Assembly: GCA_963402885.1 (NCBI GenBank)
Contig: OY727098.1
Coordinates: 2,909,001 to 2,973,000, forward strand
DNA from: Antedon bifida
Lineage: Eukaryota > Echinodermata > Crinoidea > Comatulida > Antedonidae
Length of the DNA: 64,000 bases
Direction of reading: 5' to 3'
Shown: positions 1 to 12,364 of the stretch, piece after piece
Layout: each line of letters starts with the position of its first letter
Numbering within the stretch: the first letter of the stretch is position 1
Position numbers and translations under genes: made by a program
Notes under the pieces: generated by a model
What the model saw: the letters and a program-made list of their open reading frames with translations, nothing else
What the model was told of the DNA's origin: nothing
Database searches by the model: none

Positions 1-205
1 GGACCTCTTGTGTGTTCAGATATTGTTTTGTTTACATCTTTCTATATCTTTTTAATTATTTGAAATAATCCGAAAGGATACAATAAATGTTTTGTTTTCA
101 ATTAACTTTTCTTAGTTCGCGTGTATTTTCATCATAACCAATTACCTTTTTTGTCATTTCAAAAATATGTTAAAAAGTTTGTATAAATCGGGTTCTTATA
201 GCAAT

Positions 206-275
206 CGGCGAAAGTGGTCTAGTGGTAGGAACCCACGGCTTAGTCGTGGAAATTACTGAGCATTCGTAATAGAGT
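206..275 (+). pseudogene. tRNA-like relic (tRNA-Glu-like 5' half, possibly SINE-derived)
   Basis: Positions 215-225 match the Pol III A box (TRGYNNARNGG) exactly, inside a stretch resembling the D arm of tRNA-Glu (GGTCTAGTGGTAGGA). Next comes an anticodon-arm-like hairpin, CCACG at 233-237 and CGTGG at 245-249, with a seven-base loop. At the T-arm position ATTAC/GTAAT can pair around a nine-base loop, but the B box GGTTCGANTCC is absent and I find no matching acceptor stem. This reads as a decayed tRNA gene or the head of a tRNA-derived SINE rather than a working tRNA. The family assignment is by resemblance only. Confidence 0.4.
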
Positions 276-2296
276 AGTTGAAACACCAGGAGACGCCAAT
301 TTTGCAATACATTTCCACACTTGTAACGAACGAGGGAAATTGTGTGTTTTAACAACCCATATTCAGGAAACTTCGTTAAAGAAACACATTGTTGGGTCCA
401 CAATATTAATTAGGAAGGTTTTCAGTATCATCTATCTTCGGCAGCAGCATTATCATCTGAAGTTTATTTTGGACCGTTATTGTTATCACCATCGCCATCA
501 GAATCATCATAACCTCACCCCTACTACATCATCAATCATCACAATTATTATCACGACCACCAGCACCGATAGGCCTATATTCTTACTATGAATTTCTAAC
601 CGCACATTACACTTTTCCTAAACATTACAATGTCTAAGCTGAGCATTAATCCACCATCATTGCAACTTCCAGTTACCATCAACCACATAACGACTTTACA
701 TCCAAGAACAGTACATAACAACGTCTTAACAATGTCAAGAGCATGCATCATATCTAATCGTAAAACAACTGACATCGCACGCAAACGAAAATCGTATCAC
801 TGTGTGTTTTAATTACGACCGTTGTTTTCGTTATATCGTTTGTCACTTCTTCGTATTTATTCAATTAAAAGTGTCTTCTGATTATTACTCAACGATATGA
901 AAAAATAGTCATTCACAGGCTCACATTCGGAGAACGGAAGACATTTTCTGCTGCATTTAATTCCAGTACTACAAACGAGATCATAATTAAGAAGGAATAT
1001 AAATGAATTTCAACATTGATGTTAATAATATGAACAAAATGAAAAGAAAAGTTGAAAATAAAACAAAACAAAACTTTTGTTCATACTATTTAAAAAAATA
1101 ATAATAAACTGTTTCGTGCATGTTTTCACGAAGAATATGAAGACAATTTGTTTAAAGGACTACTTTAATGTTGGTTTACATTGTGTCAAACACACTTTAA
1201 CGAAATCGCAATTGACACAAACAATGTGAACTGACCATAACGATCATTACAAAATGGTGAATATAGCACATAGTGACCTGGCTTTTTTAAACAGATTTGT
1301 ATGCACGTTGGGCCTATCTACCTTCCATCGTACGTTCTTATAGCGTAGAAATCTCGAGGATTTGTTCATTGGGACATCGCCGTAAATCACAATCTGTGTA
1401 ATGTTCATTTCTAGGGCTTTGAAACTATTATACACGTATTACGCAGGCTTAACGATACAGGAGTTAATGTCAATTTGAAAATGTTGTTTAAGTGATAACA
1501 ACGATCACTTAGTAGAGTCTTTTATTATCACAGGGAGTGAGTAGGCCTACTTCAAAAGAGATTTGTGATGTCGTGATTTAACACGCGTTCATATTTATCA
1601 TTTCATTACATCCACGGCTTTTAGGTGATATATCCATTATGACTTTATATTCTTAATATCGCTCATTTATTGTATTATAAATTGTACTATAAAGCGTTTT
1701 CTTTTATTCATTTTTAAATGTAATGTTTTCCAGTAATTTACTATCAGTGTAAATTGATATACCTGCTTGAAAACCCCATAAATACTAATTATATTGAATA
1801 TAATTTCAAACACATTTGTTAGAAATATACCTAGCGAAATGAAATAGTAAAATACCTTTAGAATGTATAAAATAACACAATTTCGTTATATAAGTAGAAA
1901 CAGCATCGTTTATATGACAGGCGGATGTGAAAAGAAAATTTAAATTAATGACTTGGTACTTACTAAACTGTAAAGATACTTAAGTTTCGATAAATTGAAT
2001 GATATCGATCTGCTACCTAATATAGTGTTTTCTGGTATGATGTAAACATCATTTACTCGCTAAATGTCTGCTACGCCTTTATATATTTCCAATTTATTTT
2101 TTCAAATGTCAAATTTAATTAGAACAATCAATTATTTTTAAAAAAATCGTTACTTATGATATTATAGTTTATATATATTTTATTTCATATATTTTGTATT
2201 CATCAGTCAATCGTAAACAGAACTTTTATCTTAAAGATGAAATAAATCACTATTATTTTCTTTTTTAGAACTACTGTACACTAGCGTAGTTCTAAC
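276..2296. other. Non-coding stretch, no recognisable gene
   Basis: AT-rich sequence with only short chance reading frames. Bases about 480-575 are a degenerate ATC/CAT-rich low-complexity tract, which creates a spurious small frame. An 8-bp hairpin (TAAGTGAT at 1489-1496, ATCACTTA at 1504-1511) is short enough to be chance. I see no RNA gene or promoter here. Confidence 0.6.
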
Positions 2297-2398
2297 TAAA
2301 GCTCTGTCTACACCATCAAACCAAAACAAAAATGGTAGTGATATACCCAAATGTGGTATGGCATCATCATGTCCATTTTTTGTCACATAAGGGCTTTA
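2297..2398 (-). repeat. Foldback family 'TGATGTGCCC', copy A (diverged)
   Basis: Read on the minus strand this matches the elements at 17193-17333, 34549-34675 and 60464-60616: a TTTGTGACAAAAAATG-like arm, a GACATGATGATG core, CATACCAC, TTTGGGTATATCACTACCAT, then a TTTGATGGTG arm. TAAAGC at 2297 and GCTTTA at 2393-2398 form short terminal inverted repeats. It is about 100 bp and shorter than the others, so it is diverged or internally deleted. It has no coding capacity and lies just before a different palindromic element that starts at 2413. Confidence 0.65.
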
Positions 2399-2412
2399 CG
2401 CGTAAACAAATC

Positions 2413-2767
2413 TTAAAGGCCCATTTACACTAGGGCGATAACGATCGACGATAAAAATATAAATGTGCATTTTTCATACCTAAAACAAAAGAATTTTTAA
2501 AAGTTTTTTCCACACGTCCAATCAAATGACGTCATGATTAGTAAGAGCAATAATATCGTTACAATACAACGATGTTATTGTTTTCATTGATCATGACGTC
2601 ATTTGATTGGATTTTCAAAAATATTATTTTTATCAAATACAACATACATGATTATCCTATAGTCCAAGAACGAAAAATGTTCTGATTTCTTTCGTTTTAT
2701 CCACGAAAAATGTATGTTTATCTATTTATCGTCGATCGTTATCGCCCTAGTGTAAATGGGCCTTTAA
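2413..2767. mobile_element. 355-bp palindromic foldback element (MITE-like)
   Basis: The ends are long inverted repeats. The left end begins TTAAAGGCCCATTTACAC and continues through GGGCGATAACGATCGACG, and the right end is the reverse complement, ending GTGTAAATGGGCCTTTAA. A second inverted pair lies inside: 2517-2537 and 2591-2611 are perfect reverse complements of 21 bases containing TGACGTCA. An innermost pair (CAATAATATCGTT and AACGATGTTATTG) flanks the centre. Nearly the whole element could fold as one hairpin. TTAA at both edges could be a TTAA target site or part of the repeat. It has no reading frame, so it would be a non-autonomous DNA element. Confidence 0.8.
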
Positions 2768-4140
2768 AAAAGTAATAAAATATATTATAATGACGTATGC
2801 CTAAATTCATTTCATTTGGTTTGGTCAAAAACAATTACAATAACAATGCACAAGAAACATAATGAGAACAAGCATTACTAGAAAAGAAAAAAAGGTATAA
2901 ACATTCCACACTGTTGATTCCATTTCTAAATATATTATCATTAAACAGAACTTTTATTTAAATTAATAAAATAGATTTTAAATGTGTCGCTATTAACTTC
3001 TAGGCCTATATAACAAAAATAGTAATTCATTGTCTTATTATGACCTACCAACAAGGGTCCCTGAGATACTTCTTGATATGAAATATCTAATCAAACTCTT
3101 ATTTTGGTCATACCTCATGAGGTATAATTCCAAGGTCTTACACATATTTTACTTTTGTACGATTTGTACAGTTCATTCGTGTTTTGTGTGTGGAAGATAA
3201 ACAAACAAAACTCGGATGTGAAAGCGCTTTTAATCATATACATTTTAAAACATGTATACGCCGCCTATGGAATTGTGTTCGTTATTCTATTAGTTGACGA
3301 CGGTTTTGTAATACGGTGACATTGATTGTCAAAGTCATAAACAAATATCGTGTGAAAATATAAAATACTGTTTTAATAATAAATAAAAATGAAATTAAAA
3401 AAAGATTTGGTAAATAGCCAACTCTTAGTCATGTTCTACCACAACAGTGATGAAATTAAGTATTCATACCTGTCATAACAATAATCGTGGGATTTTACTT
3501 TAAAAATCATGTTTAAAATTATTAATGATGACAAGGCTATGTAGATATCATATTCGTTGTCTGTTATCATTACTAATTGAAAGCAGACTATTCCGAACTT
3601 TATATTTTGTTCTTGCGTTGTCTTGCCGTTTACTCACGAGCGGACGGTATAACACCCGGCGAACACGCTCTCCCCAGGCTATGCACCACCGAGAAAAAAG
3701 CGCCGCAAAATAGTGTTCACAGCCTAGATGAATATTACAAATCCCCTGTTGAGAAATACAAAATACAAACATATTTACAGGAATTGCCCCTTGGCTAAAT
3801 TACGTCATGTTCAACTATCTTTAACGCCTTCAGTAGCGGGAAAGACGTTGAAGACGTTATAAATAGATATATCTGATGGTTGCGGGGAGATAATGATGGG
3901 AAAATACCTAGTACCGGGTAACTGTGTGGGAAGTTATCAAAGTTATATCAATCTCTCTATCACTGTTAATAATGTCAGAAACAGACCACACCACATTACA
4001 CAGCGTTGTACACAATCATGATAGGCCTATACGACATCCTCAAACCTCTTGGTATAACATCTTCATGCTCTAACAAAGAGGAAATTTTACTTTTTGACAA
4101 TAAAAAATAGTTTGCTTTCCAAGCTGCAACCGTAAGCCAA
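2768..4140. other. Non-coding stretch with one perfect 16-bp palindrome
   Basis: No gene recognised. ATACCTCATGAGGTAT at 3110-3125 is a perfect palindrome. A short GC-richer patch at about 3630-3700 stands out from its surroundings and gives overlapping small frames on both strands, but none resembles a known protein. Confidence 0.55.
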
Positions 4141-4163
4141 TTTTCCACTAGGTGAATTTGTTC

Positions 4164-4264
4164 GCGCGAATCGAAGGCGTCAGCTAATACTCATGCGTAG
4201 AGAAGGATTTGGAAGACGTAAACTGGAATACGCATGCGTACAAACTGACGCTTTCGATTCGCGC
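4164..4264. repeat. Inverted repeat, possible small foldback element
   Basis: GCGCGAATCGAAGGCGTCAG (4164-4183) and CTGACGCTTTCGATTCGCGC (4245-4264) are reverse complements with one mismatch. Inside them, ACTCATGCGTA (4189-4199) and TACGCATGCGTA (4229-4240) form a second, imperfect pair. The element is GC-richer than its surroundings and non-coding. It resembles the other foldback elements of the window in layout but not in sequence. Confidence 0.65.
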
Positions 4265-4279
4265 TTCTCGTAACTGCAC

Positions 4280-7200
4280 ACAAACAAAAATAAGAGGCTT
4301 AAGCGAAAGTAAAAAAACGAAGCTGAACTCAAATGTATGCTTTCTGCAACACATTTAGGCCTAATGTTTAATTTTGTTTTGCTATGTTTTCAAAGAATTC
4401 TTTGTTGACGTATTGTTGAAGCGCTACCTGTCTTCATTCGATCCTCTCTGTTCATATGACATATGAGTGTTCCTTCTCATTCTTCCAAGGCGTTATGATT
4501 CGACTGGAGGTGTGTGAAAGGTTCAAGCCAAAGGCCTAAATGTCAATACTATAGGCAGTAGCGTTGATGACTTCATAATGCAACCTTAAATAAGTACCAA
4601 GTGATGAATATCATAACATACCATGGAACGCTCTTCCCCACCGTGATAAACATTTGTGTCCTAAACTGTGGCTTATTTTCCAGGTGCTACGGCGATTTAA
4701 ACAGGCCTCTCCCGCTAAGGTATCGCCCAGAGCATCATTTTACTACTAAGACACTTTGCAGATAAATTGAAATTCTTATAGCTAATAATACAATATGAAA
4801 AAAACTTGTTGTGTGAACAAATATTGTATTAGTTGGAATTAGTTCTTGTCGTGAGGTGGTATATTGTAAATTGGTTACCATGAGTTTGGCCTCAATCCAA
4901 TAGGCTTGCATTTCATTTAAATGTATTGAAAGCACACATCAAAACCTAACAAATATAATATTTTAAAAAATGAATGAACGTCAACGAAATTTAATATAGC
5001 AGTGGGGTTAAGCGCATCAAGATTGTTGAGCATTTTACAATGGAGAGGCTCAACGTTTTTCTTTTTTGCGATACTTTTTCAAATTAATATTTGTCTATTC
5101 CATTTTAGGAACGTGTACTATATACTATTTAAAAATAGCACTTGTTATGGTAACAAATACTTTAACAATTAATACAGTAAAAAAAAATATCAAAGGAATT
5201 GTTAGTTAGGTGGTTGGCCACCAATCAGAGATTCTCGGTTAAAATCATGATTGTTCTCAATCATACAAATGATACAAATATAAATAACTAAATCTAATTG
5301 ATCGAATGTCGATGGCTAGGTCAATAAAATAAAATAGATTTTTTGACGTCTAAATCAGTTTAGACGGCGAATATTATACTAAATTCGATGCATTCATTCA
5401 TCAGCATATCGCGTTGCACACTATTTCGCAAAATTGTTTACAAAAAAATTAACCTGCCTCAGTAGCTCCTCTTACCGTGCAATAGAACTAACTAATGAAC
5501 GGCAAGTGATACGAAATCAGCGAAACAAATGGAAAGGATACACAAGTTATGTTTAATATATTAATAAGAGAATTTATTTTCCGCATTGTCAACTAAAAAA
5601 AAATATATATAATTGTCGATCAATAATATTTTTAATAGAACTAATAATAAACTAAACATAAATAACTAGTAAAAAAAAAGTAATAAGACCGGCCTTGTTT
5701 AATGGCCGTATACAATATAATATCAATATTCACTATTTAAAATTAATTGTCAGTTTTTCCTAATTTCACTCGCTTTCCTAAATGTATCCTTCACTGTCAC
5801 CTCCACAACGGTAATTGTAAAGATGAATTATTCGTCGCCCACCTTCGCTCTCTTCACCTCTTCAACCTTATCCATACTATATTCTACAATCGTTTTATTT
5901 TAATCTCTTCAACAGTCAAATAAATCAAATATACTGAATCAATAGTCACTTGCTTCATTTGTCTTATAAATTAATCCCGGTGTTCTTTCGATAACTTGTA
6001 TGTTTTGCCTATCCATTGTTATTTTTGATTTTAAATAGCAACCAGAGGGATGGAAGGCGACGCTTCCGGACTAAAATACTAAATTAATAATCTGTGTATG
6101 ACAAGCGAATACGGTCAAAACAAAGGAATACAAATAGATAAGTTATTCGACTTTATACGCATGTCAGAGCGTCACACAACGCGGGAAAACTATCGCCAAA
6201 AGCAGGAGATAATTAACAATCAAGACGCAATCATGTTACTATGATTTATGTAGGCTACACAAACGATCAAACGATAATAAATGATGCTTTTAGATCACTG
6301 CTACACAACCGAACGGAACAGTTAATGAATAGATGACGGGTATTAGTAATAAACCTATAGAAGAAAAACCGGTTTCTCGTCGTAGCCGGTCTAATGTTTT
6401 TCTTCAATATTTATCTTCGTATAACTATCAAAGGCTTTTCCAGTCTTTGATGTTAGATCATAACAAATGAGGCTTTTAGTCTCTTAAGAAAAGCAACACG
6501 TTCAATTATGGAACAAACCAATGTAACCTTGTGGCAATTATGTATTGTTATTCAACGAGATGGCTAATATTTTTCTAACTTTCTGAAAGTAAACCTTTAA
6601 AAAGCAAAATGACATAGTGCTTTCAAGGAATGTGATTGTATTTTATCTTCTCTCCCCATTAAAGCTAATTACCTACATTGTGTTGCTCTCTTCCTCTAAA
6701 CCTACTATGTTGATTTAAATCCACTTAAGAGATATAATACTTAACGGTATTATGTTCACACAAACCATGCATTTGACGAGTAATATTTTATGTTCTATCA
6801 ACATCATCGACACATGTTTACAGCAAAACTTAAATATCAAACGCTGCTTCATTTTCCAGAAACCATTGTATCTCATCTTCAGTATAAATAAATGTGATAC
6901 TTGATAGTTAAAACGTATGAGTACTCTAATGATTGGTCGTGTCATGATTTTAATGTGATTCTAAAACAAAGCTCGCGTTTTAAAAATTACAATGATTATT
7001 CATAACCACGTGATGGTTCTCAGCCAATCAATTTTGGTCTCAACTCATGGGCAATAAAACTGGACCGCAAAGTCACAAAAATAAAAGGTCTTTAATTTCA
7101 TAGATGTTATTCAGTCGAACCGCTGTGTTATTTTATATTGTAATATGATATCTATTGATTTATAAAGATAATATTGTGTGAGTTTACATGATATCAATTA

Positions 7201-8400
7201 ATATTGTCTTTCAATTGGTTTTAGGCCTTTTTTATTTATTTTTTCTGTATAACAAAATTATAATAATCTCATTCGTTTAAAACTATAAATAAATATATTG
7301 ATTTTTTTTATTTTATAGAATAATCATTCATCATACAACTTTTATTAATATCAATAAACAAAGTATGATCATGATATGATGATGACGTCATATGATTTTA
7401 TTGGTTTGGATATGGAAAAATACATTTGTTTAGATTGCATATTTGCATTAGCAATTTTCATTACAATATTTTATTTTGTGAAACAAAATGAGAAATCAGG
7501 TCAGTAGGAGTATTCTGATCTTTTCCTTAAAGTGAATTTGTCTGGCCAATAAGCTTTAAAACGAAAACAAAATGAGAATCTGTAAAATTATCTGTTATGT
7601 GTTTTTCATAAATAATTATCAATAATTACTTACACATCATCGCATCATAATTAGTGTTAGCTTATCTGTACATTGTCATAATGAGTTAGCGATGAAACTG
7701 CTTCGTGAAATTGATAACACACAGGAGAAAGTTTAATTTACGACACCGTTAACTGATGAACTAAAGCCATTACGGTGAGTGCGCGTCGTGCTAAGGTACT
7801 GCTAGCATTTCCAGAAACACGAAAGTGGTATTAACGCGGCAAAAAACGCAGACGATAACTGGCGTGTTTACGATCCAAGTGTGTTTTGTTCTTTGCGTTT
7901 ACTTACGGAGAAACATGTTAATTATCCCGTTAGAATAGTAACATGAAAAATCCACAGGGATTTAAGCGTTGATGTATATAAACAATAACGCGCAAGTATT
8001 TGTAATGGATATGGCAACGTTGATATTTGATAGGCGATTTAGAATTATCTTGTCAAAACGTACCAGTGATGATTAGTCGGCGTGGGAGCTAAGTCCCAGA
8101 GTAGATGAAACTTGCACAAAGTCAAAATGTAAACTATTCATTATTTACTACGTTTGTGCTATTATAGTTTGGCAGAAAGACGTGGTAAAATACACGAATC
8201 TAAAGTGCTTGTAATCACTCAATTTGATTTCCAATAACAAGCAGTGTTGTGCACAGGTTCGCGAGGTTAAACATAATCAGGTGAGATCAGAAGTTTACTA
8301 GAATCTGATTGGTCGAATGTTTTATGACGTTTGTTGAGTGATGACCGCAATAAGTATTTTTGCTATCTCGACTAAATCCACACTTGTTGAAATTACTGTC
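4280..8400. other. Non-coding stretch, no recognisable gene
   Basis: AT-rich sequence with scattered short homopolymers. A hairpin of 8 bp with a tetraloop (CGTCTAAA / TTTAGACG) lies at 5347-5366. No reading frame is recognisable, no tRNA is visible, and no long direct or inverted repeat was noticed. Confidence 0.55.
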
Positions 8401-8407
8401 AAACTGA

Positions 8408-8480
8408 GTAGCCGATTACCGGTACTGTATCTATAATGTCTACAGTATCATAGCCAAATTATATGATACAGTGTCACACT
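8408..8480 (+). repeat. Dispersed repeat family 'TATCATAG', copy 1
   Basis: GTAGCCGATTA, a TAT-rich spacer, GTATCATAG, CAAATTAT and TGATACAG occur in the same order and spacing as at 32191-32270, with a looser third match near 38745-38830. Its own arms (GTATCATA and TATGATAC) are inverted, so it is partly palindromic. It is probably a remnant of a small non-autonomous element and has no coding capacity. Confidence 0.6.
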
Positions 8481-9422
8481 GTTTACATGCTGATATCATA
8501 AGGTCATACACACCTAGGAATATAATTCCATATGTGTAGAAAACAAAAACATTATGGATATTGACAAGTTTGGAACATGATTAGGCCTATAAATAAATTT
8601 AATTTAAATTTTAGATCGATTGACAGTTTTTTTTATATAAACAATTTAGATACATTTTTTTCATCAATATTTCAAATTTTAAAGATAATCTTATGTGAAA
8701 CGCAATTTTACTAATGATAGTATTTTCCTCTAAAATGTATATCAACTACATATTAGATTCAATATAAAATGCATCCTTATGCAACGAATAATCTACACAA
8801 AGAACATACAATACAGATAATAGCATCATAAGGTACATGCATATAAATCATTATTAGTCGTGTATCGATATTTCTATACGATGTACGCTGTGATATCATA
8901 GTGATTAAATCGAATAAATCCGAATTAGACAGAGCAGGAATGACAAAAAAAAAATTGAGTAATCGGTGAGATACGAACGAATTTTGTTCAATACAATGCC
9001 TGATAGGGAAAACTGGATGTTATTGCAAATTAACAATAACGACAATAAATGAAAAATGTAGCTGGCATTGTTGAAAACGTGTCATTCCAAGATACGCTTA
9101 GCATTTTTAACACTCTGTGACGCTTCTATCTATATCAACAACCGGTATATTTTACGAGGACAGTGATGCGACAGAGAACGGCAGGCTAGGCTGGGTAAAG
9201 AACAATTATGATTGCCAGGTTCTCCGCAGGGCTGCGGTGTGTATAGATTAACCACCAGTATTTTTACTGCTATATTTCACAAATTCACTTGAAACTCATC
9301 CATCAGGCTAATAACCACGTCAGTTTGTTTTAAACTTCATTACAGCATCAGTTTCACGTGTCAACACAACGCTGTTTATGAAGCCGAAAATTTCGTTTGT
9401 TTGATGCAAACATAAACATCTA

Positions 9423-9574
9423 AAGCTTGGTTACCAATAGGACGCAACGCAGGAACGTAAGCACAGGTAATTTGACCAATCACAACGCGATAGATCATCT
9501 TCAATCCTGTCGTGATTGGTCAAATTACTTGCGCTTCGTTCTTGCGTTGCGCCCTTGGGAATTGAACCAAGCTT
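9423..9574. mobile_element. Foldback element of the 'ACGCAACGC' family, copy 1 (152 bp)
   Basis: AAGCTTGGTT at the left and AACCAAGCTT at the right are perfect terminal inverted repeats. The arms continue as GGACGCAACGCAGGAACGTAAG on the left against CTTGCGTTGCGCC on the right, and the inner arms TAATTTGACCAATCAC and GTGATTGGTCAAATTA are perfect complements. Related copies are at 12213-12361, 41309-41613 and 49001-49137. With four copies in one window and no coding capacity, this is a MITE-like family. Both arms carry CCAAT, a common promoter motif. Confidence 0.85.
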
Positions 9575-9590
9575 AAACTATCTACAAGTG

Positions 9591-9645
9591 CGTAATATGC
9601 GTAACGTAACGTGCGTAAAGTTCATACGTAACATGCGTAACGTCT
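9591..9645 (+). repeat. Short degenerate tandem repeat (TGCGTAACGT-like)
   Basis: GTGCGTAA, ATGCGTAACGTAACGTGCGT, then ATACGTAACATGCGTAACGT follow each other just right of the foldback element. The units are roughly 10-20 bp and imperfect. Confidence 0.5.
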
Positions 9646-9649
9646 GTAG

Positions 9650-10620
9650 ACTCTGGAACGCGAAGAACATAGATTAGACGTTTGACCAATGACACAGGCA
9701 ACGGCTGACGAGTGTTTTGCGATAGTTAGCCGTATTCCTTCTTCACGTGCGTCCCTTACGGTAGCTAGTGGTAGAGAGAACCCAAAATTTGTTTCACACA
9801 CGCGTTATTTGATGTAATACACACGTATCTTTTTAAAAAGAATATGCCTTAAATCACCATACATGTATGCCACCATGTGCAGAAGCTTATAATATCGTGA
9901 TGATATCGTGTTGATTATTCGTACATTTATCTATACACTTATCTATTCCCCTGTTTACTTATCGCGTAGTTTGTAAATCATCGAAAATGCTAACTTAAAA
10001 ATAGATTCAGTATTTTGATGAACTCCCTGCTGCTGCTGAAAGCTAGCTGGTGAGGAAGACAAATCGTTCGTAAGCGATTTGATAGAATTATTCAATTAAG
10101 TGGTGCATTAGTCCGGTGGTTTATTTGCTGTATTGAAATCTCAGAACAACTAGTCATTAATCTCCGGGTTAAAAAGAGACATAAGTACATATTTTTCGAC
10201 TCTACTAAACAAATCTGCAATACGGGATATCATCGGACATTTTTATTCATGTGACGTCACTTGCTTCAGGGTTTAAATGCGTGTAAAAATTGAGAGTCAG
10301 CGCGTACATAACAATAGCAATCAATTTAATTATAATTACTATTTATTACTTTATTTACTTATTGTTGTCAGCAGTGCAGTGGGTAGATTTGCATTTAGCA
10401 ATCACATATATCATGTTTTCTTTTTAATTTCAATGTTTAGATAAAGTAAATAAGAAAATAGTTTACATGTCAATACTAAATTATTGTCTTGCATGATAAT
10501 TTATTAATAAAAATGAGGAGTAATATTTGCAAAGATATACAAACACCCGATTCTGTGGCGTTCAGCAGACTCTATGTGGAAGAATGTTGCCAGTCTGTCA
10601 GATACCTATCTAACTGTATT
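9650..10620. other. Non-coding stretch with one A-box-like site
   Basis: GGTAGCTAGTGGTAGAG at 9760-9776 resembles the D-arm and A-box part of a tRNA but lacks one base, and no B box follows, so I do not call a tRNA. The rest is AT-rich with no recognisable gene. Confidence 0.45.
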
Positions 10621-10628
10621 AAGTACCT

Positions 10629-10800
10629 TTAATTCAATTCAATTCAATTCACTTTTATTTTAAGAACAAAGTCCATATCATAACAAATAAAAAAAATCTA
10701 TACCACATGTCGCACATAATAATGCCGTCGGAAAACCGTCGGTTTTCAACTAGGAGTGAAAAAAACAAACAAAAAAACAAAAAAAACAAAAAAAAACAAT
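10629..10800 (-). mobile_element. Probable 3' end of a truncated non-LTR retroelement
   Basis: Read on the minus strand, about 150 bp ends with an AATAAA-containing AAAATAAAAGTG followed by tandem AATTG/GAATT units (10629-10650 on the plus strand). Many invertebrate LINE and SINE elements end in a short tandem repeat of this kind. The A-rich stretch at 10755-10800 marks the other side. No reverse transcriptase remnant is visible, so the family is unknown. Confidence 0.4.
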
Positions 10801-12205
10801 ACACGATATCTCTGTCATTAGGTTCCTATTTAGAGACAATGTATAACGTCATCGGTTGATACAATAGTTTCAAAGATGTAGCATTAACATAACTAGACGT
10901 GTAATGTCAATACAGTAGCCCTATATAGTAATAATAACAATATTTCACTACGGAATTCACTAAGTAAACATAAAAATAAAGTTTATATAATCATATGAGC
11001 AGCTACAATATCATATTTTGATATTGCAAAATGATACTATGTGAAGGCATTGGAAACACAGTTACTTGTGTATTCACTTAATATTAATTTACTGATCTAT
11101 AGGAAATCTAGTAGGACGTATCTGACATATTATAAATATGTATCTGTTTATCATTATAATACTATAATTATTGTTCCTTCTGGTAATTTGTTACCGCAAA
11201 ACTATTAATTTTATTCAATTGCAATTCATTCAAAAAAGCCTCCAGAAATTGGAGAGATACAGTACATTAAAATTACAAAACAAACAATGTAACGAGTGAT
11301 ATATTAATTAGATTGATTAGATCAATTTTATATAGGCCTATTATTAATTTTCCTACTAAAAATCATTGTTTATGGCAAACTCACAAGATTATTTAATAAT
11401 TAAAAATGTATTTATGAATGAATGAATTAAAATAAAGTAATTGATTTTACTATTTTGAACTATACTATAAGCTTTAACAACAGTAATTTCCAATAATTAG
11501 GCCAACATTTAGTAACATTAGGCCTATATTTAAAAGATAACATTGATGTATTAAATAACTAAAAATCTCTAAAGAAAGAAAGACAAATTAGTTTGTTTCT
11601 TGGAAATAGCATTAAAATGACTAATTTATGTAAAAAGAAATATTCGCCGCCCACATAGTTAATTACAGTATATACAAGATCGACTGATAACAAACGAGTT
11701 ATATTTTGATACAAAATGTATATATAATCAACATCGACCCAATCTCATGTCAATCATATTAAATAAATAATTTCTGAACGTCACAATTATCTATATCAAT
11801 AGAGTATCATGTAATAATTGATATCTTTTCATATGCTTTTCAAATTAATTAGTTTTAAATATAAAACGAATTATAGGCTTAAAAATGACTTAAATTGCCA
11901 TATTTCTTTCAAATAGAAATGAAAAGTTCTGTAAATAAAATCAAGCTGAATATAAAACATAACCCAAGCGATTTCATGACAGATCGTTCTAATCGCATTG
12001 TATAATTACTTATGATTGCAACGCGATTATTGTCTTTTAATATATGTGGACATCGGATTAAATGATTATGATTGTTTGCTAAAAAGCAAATTAATCGAGA
12101 CCCCCGGTGAATAAATGCCATGGTTTTCGTTTTATAGAAATGACCAGATCATTTTCGCACCAGGGGAGCAGAAATTATATAGTTTAATTTATAAAAGAAG
12201 CGGTG
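10801..12205. other. Non-coding stretch, no recognisable gene
   Basis: AT-rich. The small frame on the minus strand near 11909-12121 has no recognisable similarity. No RNA gene or long repeat was noticed. Confidence 0.55.
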
Positions 12206-12212
12206 AAAGGTA

Positions 12213-12361
12213 GGTTGCCACTTAGACGCAACGCGAGGACGTAAGCGCAACGCAAGTAAGTTTACCAATCACAAGCGAAGGATTATTCGAACTGTCACTT
12301 GTCATTGCCCAACTCGCTTGCGTTGCTCTTACGTCCTTGCGTTGCGTCCTAGTGGGAACTT
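12213..12361. mobile_element. Foldback element of the 'ACGCAACGC' family, copy 2
   Basis: The left arm GGTTGCCACTTAGACGCAACGC and right arm GCGTTGCGTCCTAGTGGGAACT are diverged inverted repeats. The centre, ACCAATCACAAGCGA, matches the same position in copies 1 and 4. It has no coding capacity. Confidence 0.8.
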
Positions 12362-12364
12362 AAC

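Noticed and set aside
3577..3798. Overlapping small frames on both strands in a GC-richer patch
   Set aside because: No start context, domain or similarity recognised, and frames on both strands are equally open.
9760..9776. A-box-like GGTAGCTAGTGGTAGAG as a tRNA gene
   Set aside because: One base short of the D-arm pattern, no B box and no cloverleaf.
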